Positions 27,791-35,963 of a DNA stretch of 64,000 nt are shown here, piece by piece. A model generated the notes under the pieces. It did not search any database, was not told the origin of the DNA, and saw nothing but the letters and a program-made list of their open reading frames with translations. The stretch spans positions 744,001-808,000 of the forward strand of contig NZ_CP076563.1 of the NCBI RefSeq assembly GCF_044357945.1. Reading direction: 5' to 3'. Source of the DNA: QAND01 sp003150225. GTDB taxonomy: Bacteria > Bacillota > Clostridia > Christensenellales > QAND01. A program made the position numbers and the translations under genes. The first letter of the stretch is position 1; the number at the start of each line of letters is the position of its first letter.

Positions 27791-28875
27791 CTTAAGTTCC
27801 TACTCTGCTTGATCAAAATCATGATAAAGAAAGGCGCTCCTATGATGCCCGTCAAAATGCCAATCCGAAGCTCCGCCGCCGTCAGGGTTCGGCATAAAAG
27901 ATCGATGAGCACCATAAACGCCGCGCCCAGCAGGAGGGCGATGGGCAGCATCTTTTTATTGTCCGCTCCCACAATCATCCTGGAGGTATGGGGAATCACC
28001 AATCCTACCCAGCCGATGGTTCCCGAAAGGCATACGCAGCTGGCGGTGATCAGGGTGCTGCATAGGATAAAGATTCCATTGACCGCCTGAATGTTGATCC
28101 CAAGGGATCGGGCTTCATTCTCTCCCAAGGAAAGCACGTTGAGCCGATAGCGCATCAGGAGAATCGCCGCTACGGGAACAAGAATGGTCGGAAGCACGGG
28201 CAGCATGTCCGAAAAGGTCACGGTAGCAAAGGAACCCATGGTCCAGTAGGTGATCTCCGCCAGCTGGGTATCGGTATCCGCCACAAACTTGAGAATGCTC
28301 ATCACCGAGGACATCAGGCTGCTTACCACGATCCCGGAAAGAATCAAAACGGTGGTGGATTGGTTTCGCATCAGCCTGGGGATCATCACGGTAATGGCCA
28401 CCGCTAAAATACCTCCCATAAAGGCGCTGCCCTGAATTAAAACGCTCCCCCCTCCCAAAAGGATGGCGGCAGCGGCGCCCACGCAAGCGCCGGAGGACAC
28501 CCCCAATAGGTCGGGCGAGCACATGGGATTTTTGAAGATGCTCTGGTAGGCCGCACCGGAAAGGGCCAGTGCAGATCCAACCAACATGGCCGCCACGGTC
28601 CGAGGCAGCCGAAATTCAAAGACCACCGCGCTTGCCATATCCGGCCAAGTTTGCTGGATGGGAAATAGCCGGGAAAGCAGAATCTTTATGGTATCAAAAA
28701 AACCGATGCCATAGCGCCCTATGGAAAGCGACGCCACAAAAACCAGCCCCAGAACCGCCGCCACACCCCAAATAACCACCCGGTACCGGCGCTCTGAGAT
28801 ATTAAGAGACTTTTTGTCAAGAGCCTCCCCGTTTTCGGGAAGGCTCTTAACACTTTTCACTTTCAATCGTTTCAT
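27787..28875 (-). CDS. FecCD-family ABC transporter permease
   Basis: The 362-residue permease has the roughly ten membrane helices of the FecCD/BtuC family. AGAAYQSIFKNPMCSPDLLGVSSGA-type sequence (about 108-132) is the coupling region, and GLVIPHTSRMIVG matches the C-terminal G-LVPH-R motif. A charged N-terminal tail of about 28 residues comes before the first helix. One gene encodes the permease, so it works as a homodimer with the FecE-type ATPase. Confidence 0.92.
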   Translation of the reverse strand: MKRLKVKSVKSLPENGEALDKKSLNISERRYRVVIWGVAAVLGLVFVASLSIGRYGIGFFDTIKILLSRLFPIQQTWPDMASAVVFEFRLPRTVAAMLVGSALALSGAAYQSIFKNPMCSPDLLGVSSGACVGAAAAILLGGGSVLIQGSAFMGGILAVAITVMIPRLMRNQSTTVLILSGIVVSSLMSSVMSILKFVADTDTQLAEITYWTMGSFATVTFSDMLPVLPTILVPVAAILLMRYRLNVLSLGENEARSLGINIQAVNGIFILCSTLITASCVCLSGTIGWVGLVIPHTSRMIVGADNKKMLPIALLLGAAFMVLIDLLCRTLTAAELRIGILTGIIGAPFFIMILIKQSRNLR

Positions 28876-28878
28876 TGC

Positions 28879-29997
28879 TTATTGAACAGGAATTTCAGCG
28901 GTACCATCGGGCTTCAAGCCGTCCAGCATATAGCCGGCCTCTTCCGCGGTCAGCTCTTTGCCGTTGTACTGCTTATAGAACTCGATGATGCGCTTCACCA
29001 TATACTCCCGGTCAATACCGTTTTCTGCGGCAATCTCCGGCTGGATGGCCATCAGCGCGTATTCAATCTGCAGGTTGCTCTCCAGGCCAAAGCGATCCCA
29101 GTTAAAGCAAGCATAGGGATTGGTGTATACGCGGTTGTTCTTTACGGCCTTCAGATCCTTCCAGCCATCGGTGTTCTTGAGCTGGTCAACCAGCACATGC
29201 TGGTAGGCGCCGCCCACGATGATCACGTCGGGATCCAGCTGGAAGATCTGCTCCGCGGTCACCTCGGTAGAATCCAGATTCAGCGCTTTGGCGGCATAGA
29301 TGCCCCCGTTGGACTCCACCCAATCCTGCATGATGGAGTTCTGGGCCATGGTGGTCACAAGGCTTTCTCCCTGGCCGGCGATGTAATAGACCACGGGTTT
29401 CTCATCCTCGGGGATATCCTTGGTAAGCTCCCGGGATTTCGCCAGCTTGGTCTCCACCTCTTCGCACCAGGTCGCCAGCTTTTTCTCATAGTCTCCGCCC
29501 AATACCTTGCCCAGAATGGTGTAGGCTTCAATCATACTCTCATAGTCGCTGAAGTTGATATTGATGGCGGGTATGCCGGCCTTGCGGATCTGCTCGGCAA
29601 ACCCATCCTTGGCCGTGCTGGGATGGATGATAACCAAGTCAGGCTCCAGGTTGATGAGCTCCTCCACAGAGGGGGTGGTGCCGCCCAGAGCGGGGATGTT
29701 TACGGATTCCGGATAGAAGTACTGGGTCCAGGCGCTCATAGTGCCGGTGCTGTTAACGGCAAGGCCCTTTACCAGATCGCCAGCGCCCATCACAAAGAAC
29801 GAGGAAGTTCCGGCGGGCCACAGGTTGATGATGCTCTTAACCTCACCCTCGATGGTCACGGAATCCCCGCTCATGTCGGTTACCGTAACGGAACGGTCAT
29901 CCGGGGTCTCGTTGCTGTTGGTCTGTGCGCTGCCGCACCCTGCAAACAGGGTAAGGGCCAGGCACATGGTCAGGAACAGTGCAAGAGTTCTTTTCAT
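28879..29997 (-). CDS. FecB/BtuF-type substrate-binding lipoprotein of a metal (probably molybdate/tungstate) importer
   Basis: The 372-residue protein has a lipoprotein signal peptide ending LTLFAGC, so it is anchored outside the membrane. The fold is that of helical-backbone class III binding proteins (FecB/BtuF): LEPDLVIIHPS, AGIPAININ and QLDPDVIIVGG are typical strands. ATG 29997 has GAGGAGGAGAATC just upstream. It is the first gene of the importer operon, under a riboswitch-like leader. In Haemophilus a FecBCD-type system (MolBCA) carries molybdate, which fits the leader and the last gene here. Confidence 0.85.
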   Translation of the reverse strand: MKRTLALFLTMCLALTLFAGCGSAQTNSNETPDDRSVTVTDMSGDSVTIEGEVKSIINLWPAGTSSFFVMGAGDLVKGLAVNSTGTMSAWTQYFYPESVNIPALGGTTPSVEELINLEPDLVIIHPSTAKDGFAEQIRKAGIPAININFSDYESMIEAYTILGKVLGGDYEKKLATWCEEVETKLAKSRELTKDIPEDEKPVVYYIAGQGESLVTTMAQNSIMQDWVESNGGIYAAKALNLDSTEVTAEQIFQLDPDVIIVGGAYQHVLVDQLKNTDGWKDLKAVKNNRVYTNPYACFNWDRFGLESNLQIEYALMAIQPEIAAENGIDREYMVKRIIEFYKQYNGKELTAEEAGYMLDGLKPDGTAEIPVQ

Positions 29998-30015
29998 GAT
30001 TCTCCTCCTCATCGT

Positions 30016-30049
30016 AAAAAAATCCGCCCTTCTGTTAAGAAAGACGGAT
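30016..30049 (-). terminator. leader terminator (expression platform) of the metal-importer operon
   Basis: A minus-strand stem ATCCG(T/C)C-TTCT / AGAAGG-GCGGAT is followed by TTTTTTT, only 19 bp before the first gene. A terminator placed between a structured leader and its gene is the usual output device of a riboswitch. Confidence 0.8.
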
Positions 30050-30086
30050 GCTTTATCATTGCATGTAGGTTTGAAAGCGGAGCTCA

Positions 30087-30205
30087 AGCCCATCACAGCG
30101 CAAACACCATCTTCTTTTCATACTGGAAGGCTGCTTCGTTTCCAAAGAAACCCTTTGCCTTTAAGGCCGGCCAACACCCCATAGAACCCCTTAGGCGTGA
30201 TGGCT
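30087..30205 (-). promoter_or_regulatory. Moco-like (molybdenum/tungsten cofactor) riboswitch
   Basis: The leader RNA closes with a long-range stem: AGCC-ATCAC at the 5' side pairs with GTGAT-GGGCT about 110 nt later. Inside, GGTGTTGGCCG, then a TAAAG segment, a TTTC-GAAA hairpin, and GCCTTCCAGTATGAAAAG line up in order with the conserved blocks I recall from the E. coli moaA Moco RNA (GGTGCTTTGGCCG ... GCCTCCCGTAT ... GGAAAGG). A terminator follows. The downstream ModA/WtpA-like domain supports a molybdenum or tungsten role. The match is by eye, so moderate confidence. Confidence 0.6.
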
Positions 30206-30253
30206 CGAAGATAAGACGCTTATTCACTTGTTTATTGGACTTAATTCGTGTGT

Positions 30254-30282
30254 ATTCTTATATATTCTCCAATAATTGTCAA
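30254..30282 (-). promoter_or_regulatory. probable promoter of the metal-importer operon
   Basis: On the minus strand a perfect TTGACA and an AAGAAT hexamer are 17 bp apart. The start of transcription would fall near 30247, about 40 nt before the riboswitch-like fold. Confidence 0.55.
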
Positions 30283-30487
30283 GTTTTTGCAGGATGCTTT
30301 TTTTGCTTTTTATCACAGGCTGGGTGCATGCGGTTTTGGTGTAAGTCAACAAAAAATCGTTTAAAAGTCCCACATAGAGCCAATCGAAAGGCATGATCAA
30401 CTTACAAAAAACATGAAATATACGAATAGCGCAGGCCAGCTTTGAAAAAAGGCTTTCAACAAACATGGCTTTCAGAATACAAAAAAG

Positions 30488-30521
30488 TTCGCAAACCACC
30501 TATGGGTTTGCAAATTTTTTC
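30488..30521. terminator. hairpin with T-run in the 330-bp gap before the tRNA fragment
   Basis: GCAAACC / GGGTTTGC with a short loop is followed by AAATTTTTT on the plus strand and preceded by AAAAAAG, so it could act on either strand. The rest of 30283-30540 contains no gene I believe. A 91-codon minus-strand frame there has no ribosome site. Confidence 0.5.
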
Positions 30522-30571
30522 AGCGCCTGGCTGCTGACAGAATTTTACGATATGGAGATTCTCTAACGGAT

Positions 30572-30611
30572 ACAAAAATACCGCAATCCACCCAAGTAAA
30601 TTGCGGTATTG
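30572..30611 (-). terminator. terminator downstream of the tRNA fragment, near-copy of the tmRNA terminator
   Basis: On the minus strand the CCA end is followed by a GCGGC / GCCGC mini-hairpin and then AATACCGCAAT / ATTGCGGTATT running into TTTTTG. The same layout, with matching flanks, follows tmRNA at 10998-11082. Confidence 0.8.
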
Positions 30612-30629
30612 GATGCGGCAACCTGCCGC

Positions 30630-30667
30630 TGGCGTACCCGAAAGGATTCGAACCTTCGGCCTTTAGA
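30630..30667 (-). other. tRNA 3'-end fragment, probable left attachment site of the element
   Basis: The minus strand has a complete T-arm (GAAGG, loop TTCGAAT, CCTTT), an acceptor 3' strand CGGGTAC, discriminator G and encoded CCA, preceded by TCTAA AGGCC, which would be the anticodon-stem 3' strand and variable loop. The 5' half of a tRNA (GTACCCG acceptor strand, D-arm) is absent upstream. This is what remains when an element integrates into a tRNA gene. The chromosomal terminator is on the left and the element on the right. The tRNA type is uncertain, possibly Arg. Confidence 0.65.
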
Positions 30668-30832
30668 GTCGGAGATCAACGCTCATCAGTTTTTAAGACA
30701 CCCCCAAAATGCTGAAAATGCCCTTAAATAAAGGCTTTTGGCCATTTTCTTGGGATTCCATTATTTCTATAAAAGACGGCTTTTTCCACTGTTTTTTGGT
30801 GAGATTGTAGTCAAAATTGTAGTCAAATTTGA

Positions 30833-31972
30833 CTACAATTTTTTGTTTCGCCAGTCTGTCAACAATATATTTAGAGCAACGCCTATTTTTAAACGTTCCA
30901 AGTAGAATTTAATTTTTTCATCATTGGTTTTCATATAATTGAACCTATTGATTCGACCAATATATTTTTCTGGCAAGTCTTGATTTCCTTCTATAAATGA
31001 TTCAAAGGCTAGTTTTTCTTCCTCCGAGTAATAAATAAGAATCACCTCTTTAAGACGCTCAAACGCAGAGTGTTCATCACCATTTTGTGGCTCATATAGA
31101 AAAGATAATATCTTATAAAGTTTACTACCAAGAATATAGTATTCATAACTATATTTCGGACATATCTCATACCCCTTATGACAGACAAATCCCTGATCAG
31201 GTATTGGTATCCTCAGTCGGCCAGAATCCAAAATAATCAACCCATAAGATTCTAATATTATATTTTGATATTTGATATTTAAAACTTCAAATGATGTCTG
31301 TGAGTTTACCATTGCGTATGAATAATACATTGGTTCATCTCTAGCTTCATCGTTTTTACTTTGTATTTGAATAGTATACTCAGGGCGGTAAATATTATAA
31401 AAACCCTCGTTTTGTTCTATCCATTCAAACTTATTATTCATACGATCATAGATAAATTCCAATGGTGGCTTAGTGAGTCCAAATCGCTTGCGCCACAAAT
31501 CCTCTATCTCTCCAATATCCGCATTTCCATTATCAGGAGTATTTTTATCGCCCACACGTGTATAAATGCATCCGCCCCGCATTGTGCCATAATTCTTTTT
31601 TAAATATATAGGCGTGCGTTCTACATTAAAAATAATCAGCACATCTAGCACTTGTCCATCTAACACAATAGTCTTTACTTCTATTTTGGGTGAGACATCA
31701 CCCGCAAACGTAAGATTAGAAATTGCATCAAGTATCTCAGCTTGTTTGATCCGCTTCTTTTGCATCCCTAAAATCTGTAAAGAATCAGAAATGCCAAAAA
31801 TAATATAACAATTTTCATCGTGAACTGTATTGGCAAAACAAATTATATCTTTTAGAAGGTCAACCATATTGTCATGCCATTCCAGTTTGAAATCCCAGCA
31901 ATCGCCCTCTTTGCCCGTTTTAAGAAAATAGCGTACTATTTCTTCAGTTGAATAATATTGAAACCTTGATAT
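30833..31972 (-). CDS. AlbA_2/Schlafen-type putative nucleic-acid-binding protein
   Basis: The N-terminal part (EGDCWDFKLEW, then LLKDIICFANT and YIIFGISD) is the AlbA_2 (divergent AAA-4/Schlafen) domain, and TRVGDKNTP ends it. The remaining ~220 residues are unrecognised. The conserved domain begins before the first canonical start (ATG 31867). The frame is open back to an ATA at 31970-31972, nine bases after AGGGGG, and no ATG, GTG or TTG lies between, so I take ATA as start. The gene is AT-rich and diverges from the TPR-HEPN gene. Some AlbA_2 proteins act in phage defence, so a defence role is possible. Confidence 0.65.
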   Translation of the reverse strand: MSRFQYYSTEEIVRYFLKTGKEGDCWDFKLEWHDNMVDLLKDIICFANTVHDENCYIIFGISDSLQILGMQKKRIKQAEILDAISNLTFAGDVSPKIEVKTIVLDGQVLDVLIIFNVERTPIYLKKNYGTMRGGCIYTRVGDKNTPDNGNADIGEIEDLWRKRFGLTKPPLEFIYDRMNNKFEWIEQNEGFYNIYRPEYTIQIQSKNDEARDEPMYYSYAMVNSQTSFEVLNIKYQNIILESYGLIILDSGRLRIPIPDQGFVCHKGYEICPKYSYEYYILGSKLYKILSFLYEPQNGDEHSAFERLKEVILIYYSEEEKLAFESFIEGNQDLPEKYIGRINRFNYMKTNDEKIKFYLERLKIGVALNILLTDWRNKKL

Positions 31973-32100
31973 TAGAATACACCCCCTATTTATTTTTTGT
32001 GCGATAATTGTATTATAATGAGTAACATAATTCTAAATCTATAAAAACTATGATACAGTAAATTTGATAATTAATCTCTAAAAACATAAGGATCGGTGCT

Positions 32101-33597
32101 ATGACTCTTAAAGAACAAGCCAAAGAATTTGAAAGAAATTTTACGGAGATTATTGAAAGATCGGTAAGGGATTTGTCATCAATATTTGACGATCTATATT
32201 TCAAAAGAGATGGGCGTAATATTCTGGATACTATTAAAAAAGCCGAATCTTTATTATACAAAGAATACAATATCCCAACACAAATTCAGATCCACTATGA
32301 CATTGCAACTGCGTATGACGAACTATCTTTACTAGAAGAAGAAATCAAAGAACAATATTTTGAAAAAGAACTCTATCATTTCAGATATGCGTTAGATTTA
32401 TATGAAACTCACTATGATGATACCGATAATAACCCAGAAGCAAAGGTCGCACAATATATTGCAATGCGTTCGTATACTAATTTAGGAAATGCATATAACA
32501 AACTAGGGCGATATATCATTGCATCAGATTGTTTTCAAAATGCTTTGCTTATTAGCAATGATTTCGCAATGGCAAGTCTTAATTATTCAATTTTATTATT
32601 TCGATTTGCACCAATTCAGCTTAAAAAATATGAACAAAACTATTTTTATCACGCTTGTTATCATTATTTTAAACAAGCAGAAAAATGCAAAATAAATATA
32701 GAGAACAAGGAATTTCTAAAGATACTACAAAATCTCATTTCTTCATTTGATTCCACATATATCGAGAATTATTTGAGTAAACCTCTAAACCTGCCTCCTT
32801 TCCAATCGAGTAATCAAAAAGAAGCAGATTATCGAAACTATTTACTTCTATTTCGTCTTTTTCTCAACCCATGCTTAGATATAATAACAAGTCCATGCTT
32901 TGCAGTCGATAGTGTTAATCTTCCTTTTAAAGAACCCTATAACAATAAAGAAAAAGAGTTTATTGGTTTATTTAACCAGATTAAACAAGAGTATAATTGG
33001 GCCAGGTTACTATGGTATAAAATTTCTACTGAGGAAGAATACAAACACTATTCTGAGTCGAATTTGGATTTAATTGATACAGCAGATTTCTCTGATTATT
33101 CTTTAAAGGATAGTATGTTAAGAACAGCCTTTAAATCAGCTTACTCTTTGTTTGATAGGATTGGTTTTTTTATTAACGAGTATTTTCAAGTAGGGCTTAC
33201 TGGTACAAAAATTAGTTTCAAAAATGTATGGAAAACTGAACTTATCAATGGAAAAGGAAGATCTTATTTTATTGTTCCACATCCTATTCTCAAAGTACAT
33301 CCAAACAATCCTTTAGTTCAGGCAATGTATTGGCTCCAAAAAGATTTTTTTGAAAAAGATTCCATTACCACTGCACCTCAAGCAGAGCCAATCTTTAAAA
33401 TGAGAAATGATATGGAGCACAACTGCTTGCGCACAGCATATCAATTAAATAAAAATATTTCTTTTACAAAGTATACCACAGAAGCTAAAATTGAGGATAA
33501 TACGTTTCGACTTTTAAAACTAGCACGAGAATTAATCATATATCTTTGTCTTGCAGTCAAGTTTAATGAAGAAAAGAATGAATATACTAAAGATTAA
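32101..33597 (+). CDS. TPR protein with C-terminal LA2681-like HEPN domain
   Basis: The 498-residue cytoplasmic protein has helical repeats in the first ~200 residues, including AMRSYTNLGNAYNKLGRYIIASDCFQNAL-type TPR units, and a C-terminal domain with the HEPN ribonuclease signature R-N-D-M-E-H at 435-440 (Rx4H). I assign it to the LA2681-like HEPN group, members of which are suspected toxins or defence RNases. AAGGATCGGTGCT precedes ATG 32101. Codon use is strongly AT-rich compared with the conjugation genes, so it was acquired separately. It is divergent from the AlbA_2 gene. Confidence 0.68.
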   Translation: MTLKEQAKEFERNFTEIIERSVRDLSSIFDDLYFKRDGRNILDTIKKAESLLYKEYNIPTQIQIHYDIATAYDELSLLEEEIKEQYFEKELYHFRYALDLYETHYDDTDNNPEAKVAQYIAMRSYTNLGNAYNKLGRYIIASDCFQNALLISNDFAMASLNYSILLFRFAPIQLKKYEQNYFYHACYHYFKQAEKCKINIENKEFLKILQNLISSFDSTYIENYLSKPLNLPPFQSSNQKEADYRNYLLLFRLFLNPCLDIITSPCFAVDSVNLPFKEPYNNKEKEFIGLFNQIKQEYNWARLLWYKISTEEEYKHYSESNLDLIDTADFSDYSLKDSMLRTAFKSAYSLFDRIGFFINEYFQVGLTGTKISFKNVWKTELINGKGRSYFIVPHPILKVHPNNPLVQAMYWLQKDFFEKDSITTAPQAEPIFKMRNDMEHNCLRTAYQLNKNISFTKYTTEAKIEDNTFRLLKLARELIIYLCLAVKFNEEKNEYTKD

Positions 33598-33615
33598 ATA
33601 AACTAAAACATTTTT

Positions 33616-33642
33616 TAAAAGGCGCCAATGGCGCCTTTTTCA
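33616..33642 (+). terminator. rho-independent terminator after the HEPN gene
   Basis: AAAGGCGCC / GGCGCCTTT with an AAT loop ends in TTTTTC. It separates the AT-rich pair from parA. Confidence 0.85.
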
Positions 33643-33668
33643 TTTTCCAAACCTATGGAGGTGAAGCA

Positions 33669-34475
33669 ATGCCGAAAGTCATCACAATCACCAATGAGAA
33701 AGGAGGGGTTGCAAAGACCACAACCACCATAAACCTGGGCGTAGGACTAGCCCGCCATCGAAAAAAGGTTTTGCTGGTGGATTGCAACATGCAGTCGGAT
33801 TTAACATCCTGTTTTTTAGGGGAGGATGAGATCCAATCCACCCTGGCCGACGCCATGATCCAAACCATGGACGGATCGCCCATTGAAAAACTTGATTTCA
33901 TCCATCCTACTAAAGAAGGGGTAGACGTTATCCCCGCAGAAAAAGCCCTAATCGGTGTTGAAAGCCATTTGGTAACAGCCTTAAGCCGAGAAAGCATATT
34001 ACGCCGGTTTCTGGAACAGGTTCAAGAGGGATACGATTATGTGCTTCTGGATTGTCCAGCCGGACTATCCCAAATCGTCATCAATGCAATGGTAGCATCC
34101 GATGGGGTGATTATCCCAACAGAACCAGGGACGGACAGCTTTTCCGGGGTTTATGGAGCGGTAGAAAATGTCCGCAAGATCAAAAACCTGTTAAATCCTT
34201 CCCTTGACGTAACCGGGATTCTCATTACCAAAGCGGATCTGAGGACCAATCTTCACCGACGGTTTGCCCTGCAAATCAAGGAGATGTTTGGCCCATCCGT
34301 TCCTGTTTTTCGGCAGATCATACCAGATCGCATCGCCGTGGGTAACAGCAAGGAAAGCCGCAAAAGCATCTTTGCCTATGACGCAAGGAGTGATGCCGCC
34401 ATAGCCTACGACAATTTAACAAAGGAGGTGCTGTCACTGGATGCCCCAATCAAAAAGCAAAGCCGCACTCGATAG
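33669..34475 (+). CDS. ParA-family partition ATPase
   Basis: The 268-residue Walker-type ATPase has the deviant Walker A KGGVAKTTTT at 11-20, the switch DCNMQSDLTS and YDYVLLDCPAG. Together with ParB it would partition or stabilise the excised element. GGAGGTGAAGCA precedes ATG 33669. Its end overlaps parB by 35 bp. An Asn is found where many ParA proteins have Asp in LLVDxD (here LLVDCN). Confidence 0.9.
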   Translation: MPKVITITNEKGGVAKTTTTINLGVGLARHRKKVLLVDCNMQSDLTSCFLGEDEIQSTLADAMIQTMDGSPIEKLDFIHPTKEGVDVIPAEKALIGVESHLVTALSRESILRRFLEQVQEGYDYVLLDCPAGLSQIVINAMVASDGVIIPTEPGTDSFSGVYGAVENVRKIKNLLNPSLDVTGILITKADLRTNLHRRFALQIKEMFGPSVPVFRQIIPDRIAVGNSKESRKSIFAYDARSDAAIAYDNLTKEVLSLDAPIKKQSRTR

Positions 34476-35400
34476 CCTGTTTCAACCAGCGTCCCATCCT
34501 CCAATCGGAGAACAACGGATCCCATTGGAGCTGATTGACCCGAACCCCAATTTATTCGAGCCCATTGACGAGAACAGTCCTGAAGTCATCAGCCTTGCCG
34601 AGCAGTTACAGGACAAAGAAATCCACACTTCCATCAAGCTGCGGGCTTTGTCCAACGGAAGATATGAGATCATCGACGGCCACCGGCGTTTTCTCGCTTC
34701 CAAGATAGCAGGAAAGAAAACCATTCCTTCCGAGGTTCGCAATATCACAGAGGAAGAAGCCAAAGAGGAATACGCCGATTCCGTACTGCTGCAAAGAAAA
34801 GAATTTCATCACATGGTAGTTGCCCGTGCCGTGAAACTCAAATATGAGGTGTTAAAACACCAGGGCAAAAGGCTTCCGTTTCTGGACGAGGAAACTTGTG
34901 CCCACGATGGGCACAAGTTAAAAAGTCAGAAATCCAGGGACGAAGTTGCCGCCGACTTTGGCATGGGTCATACCTCGGTACACCGGTATTACCGGCTCAA
35001 TTTCCTAATCCCACCGCTCCAAACCATGGTAGACACGGGGAGCCTCAAAATGACCCCAGCCGAGCAGATCTCCTACTTGTCCCAAGATCAACAACAATCC
35101 ACCCATGACTACCTGATCCAAGCAGAACGTACTCCTTCTCTGCCTCAGGCAAAGAAAATCCGGGCAGAAGCGCAAAAGGCTAAAACGCTTTCCGATGAGA
35201 TGCTGGATCAGATCATGGTGGATATTCCAGGTCCCAAACCCCTGCCAACCAACGGGAAACGTGATCTCGTCATTCCGTACAAGGAGGTATCCAAATATTT
35301 CGGCGGGGAGGTGAACGTAGACCAAATACAGAAGTTGTTCCTGGATTTTGTCCAGTTCTACAGCAAAAAGAAACAGCGCCATCAACAAATGGCAAGGTAG
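34441..35400 (+). CDS. ParB-family partition protein
   Basis: The 319-residue protein has the ParB/Srx N-terminal domain (IDPNPNLFEPI, YEIIDGHRRFLASKIAG at about 75-95) and a helix-turn-helix region (RDEVAADFGMGHTSVHRYYRLNFLIPPL). A perfect 27-bp inverted repeat lies in frame between them and encodes CAHDGHK. The start ATG 34441 is 12 bases after GGAGG. It overlaps parA. The repeat is a candidate parS, because ParB centromeres often lie in or near the par genes. Confidence 0.9.
   Translation: MPQSKSKAALDSLFQPASHPPIGEQRIPLELIDPNPNLFEPIDENSPEVISLAEQLQDKEIHTSIKLRALSNGRYEIIDGHRRFLASKIAGKKTIPSEVRNITEEEAKEEYADSVLLQRKEFHHMVVARAVKLKYEVLKHQGKRLPFLDEETCAHDGHKLKSQKSRDEVAADFGMGHTSVHRYYRLNFLIPPLQTMVDTGSLKMTPAEQISYLSQDQQQSTHDYLIQAERTPSLPQAKKIRAEAQKAKTLSDEMLDQIMVDIPGPKPLPTNGKRDLVIPYKEVSKYFGGEVNVDQIQKLFLDFVQFYSKKKQRHQQMAR
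34893..34919. repeat. 27-bp perfect inverted repeat inside parB (candidate parS)
   Basis: Two perfect 12-bp arms (left arm AACTTGTGCCCA) flank the centre CGA. The same sequence family, with centre TCG on this strand, occurs at 62967-62990, 63009-63035 and 63879-63905. Confidence 0.85.
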
Positions 35401-35447
35401 TCCACTCAAAAGAGGTGGGCTTTTCATTTTTCTAGGAGGGATTCTCC

Positions 35448-35963
35448 ATGCATAAAGACCCTATTTCCTTAAACGATCTCGTCATTGGATTGAACCGTCT
35501 TACCAAAACCCTGGTCCGTTTCAACTATCTGTCCGTACATCTCGCGCCGGATTTCCTACATTGGGTATTCCAATCCATTCCCATCCTATCTGCAAAGGCC
35601 GCTTATCAACCCGAAGCATATAGCAAGGCCCTCCCTTATCAGACCGAAACACAGCTTTATCGATCCCTGGAGTACCTTTTACATGATCTTCCCAAGGGGA
35701 TGTGCCTGCCGCATATGGCCCAAAGACTCACAGGGTACAAACGATGGGTATCGGATCATTTCTCCATGGTTTATGGAATGCCCATTACTGACAGCCGGAC
35801 AACATACATGTTCACCGAGCCGTCCTTAAACCCGGATTCAGCCGATGAGCCATCCTATGTCTTTGCAGACGATCACGACGCCGTACTGGAAATGATTGAC
35901 CTGGACACGCTGGAAAACGCCGTACAACAAGCGGTTGAGGGGGTATTTGATGAACTCCGCTAA
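35448..35963 (+). CDS. conserved-looking element protein, unknown function
   Basis: The 171-residue protein has no signal peptide or membrane helix and ends in an acidic helix. GAGGGATTCTCC precedes ATG 35448. It lies 48 bp after parB and overlaps the next gene by 14 bp, so it is in the partition/pilus operon. I recognise no domain. Confidence 0.6.
   Translation: MHKDPISLNDLVIGLNRLTKTLVRFNYLSVHLAPDFLHWVFQSIPILSAKAAYQPEAYSKALPYQTETQLYRSLEYLLHDLPKGMCLPHMAQRLTGYKRWVSDHFSMVYGMPITDSRTTYMFTEPSLNPDSADEPSYVFADDHDAVLEMIDLDTLENAVQQAVEGVFDELR

Noticed and set aside
28882..30396. A 504-codon plus-strand open frame opposite the substrate-binding lipoprotein gene
   Set aside because: It is a shadow of the minus-strand gene. 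It has no ribosome site and a composition unlike real proteins, while the minus strand has a signal peptide and conserved domains.
30224..30499. A 91-codon minus-strand frame in the gap upstream of the metal-importer promoter
   Set aside because: It overlaps the -35/-10 of the importer operon, has no ribosome site and no recognisable protein features.
30630..30672. A tRNA with CUA anticodon (suppressor or pyrrolysine type), from the CTCTAAA stretch
   Set aside because: The bases around CTCTAAA cannot form an anticodon stem, and no D-arm or 5' acceptor strand exists. A truncated tRNA 3' end explains the sequence better.
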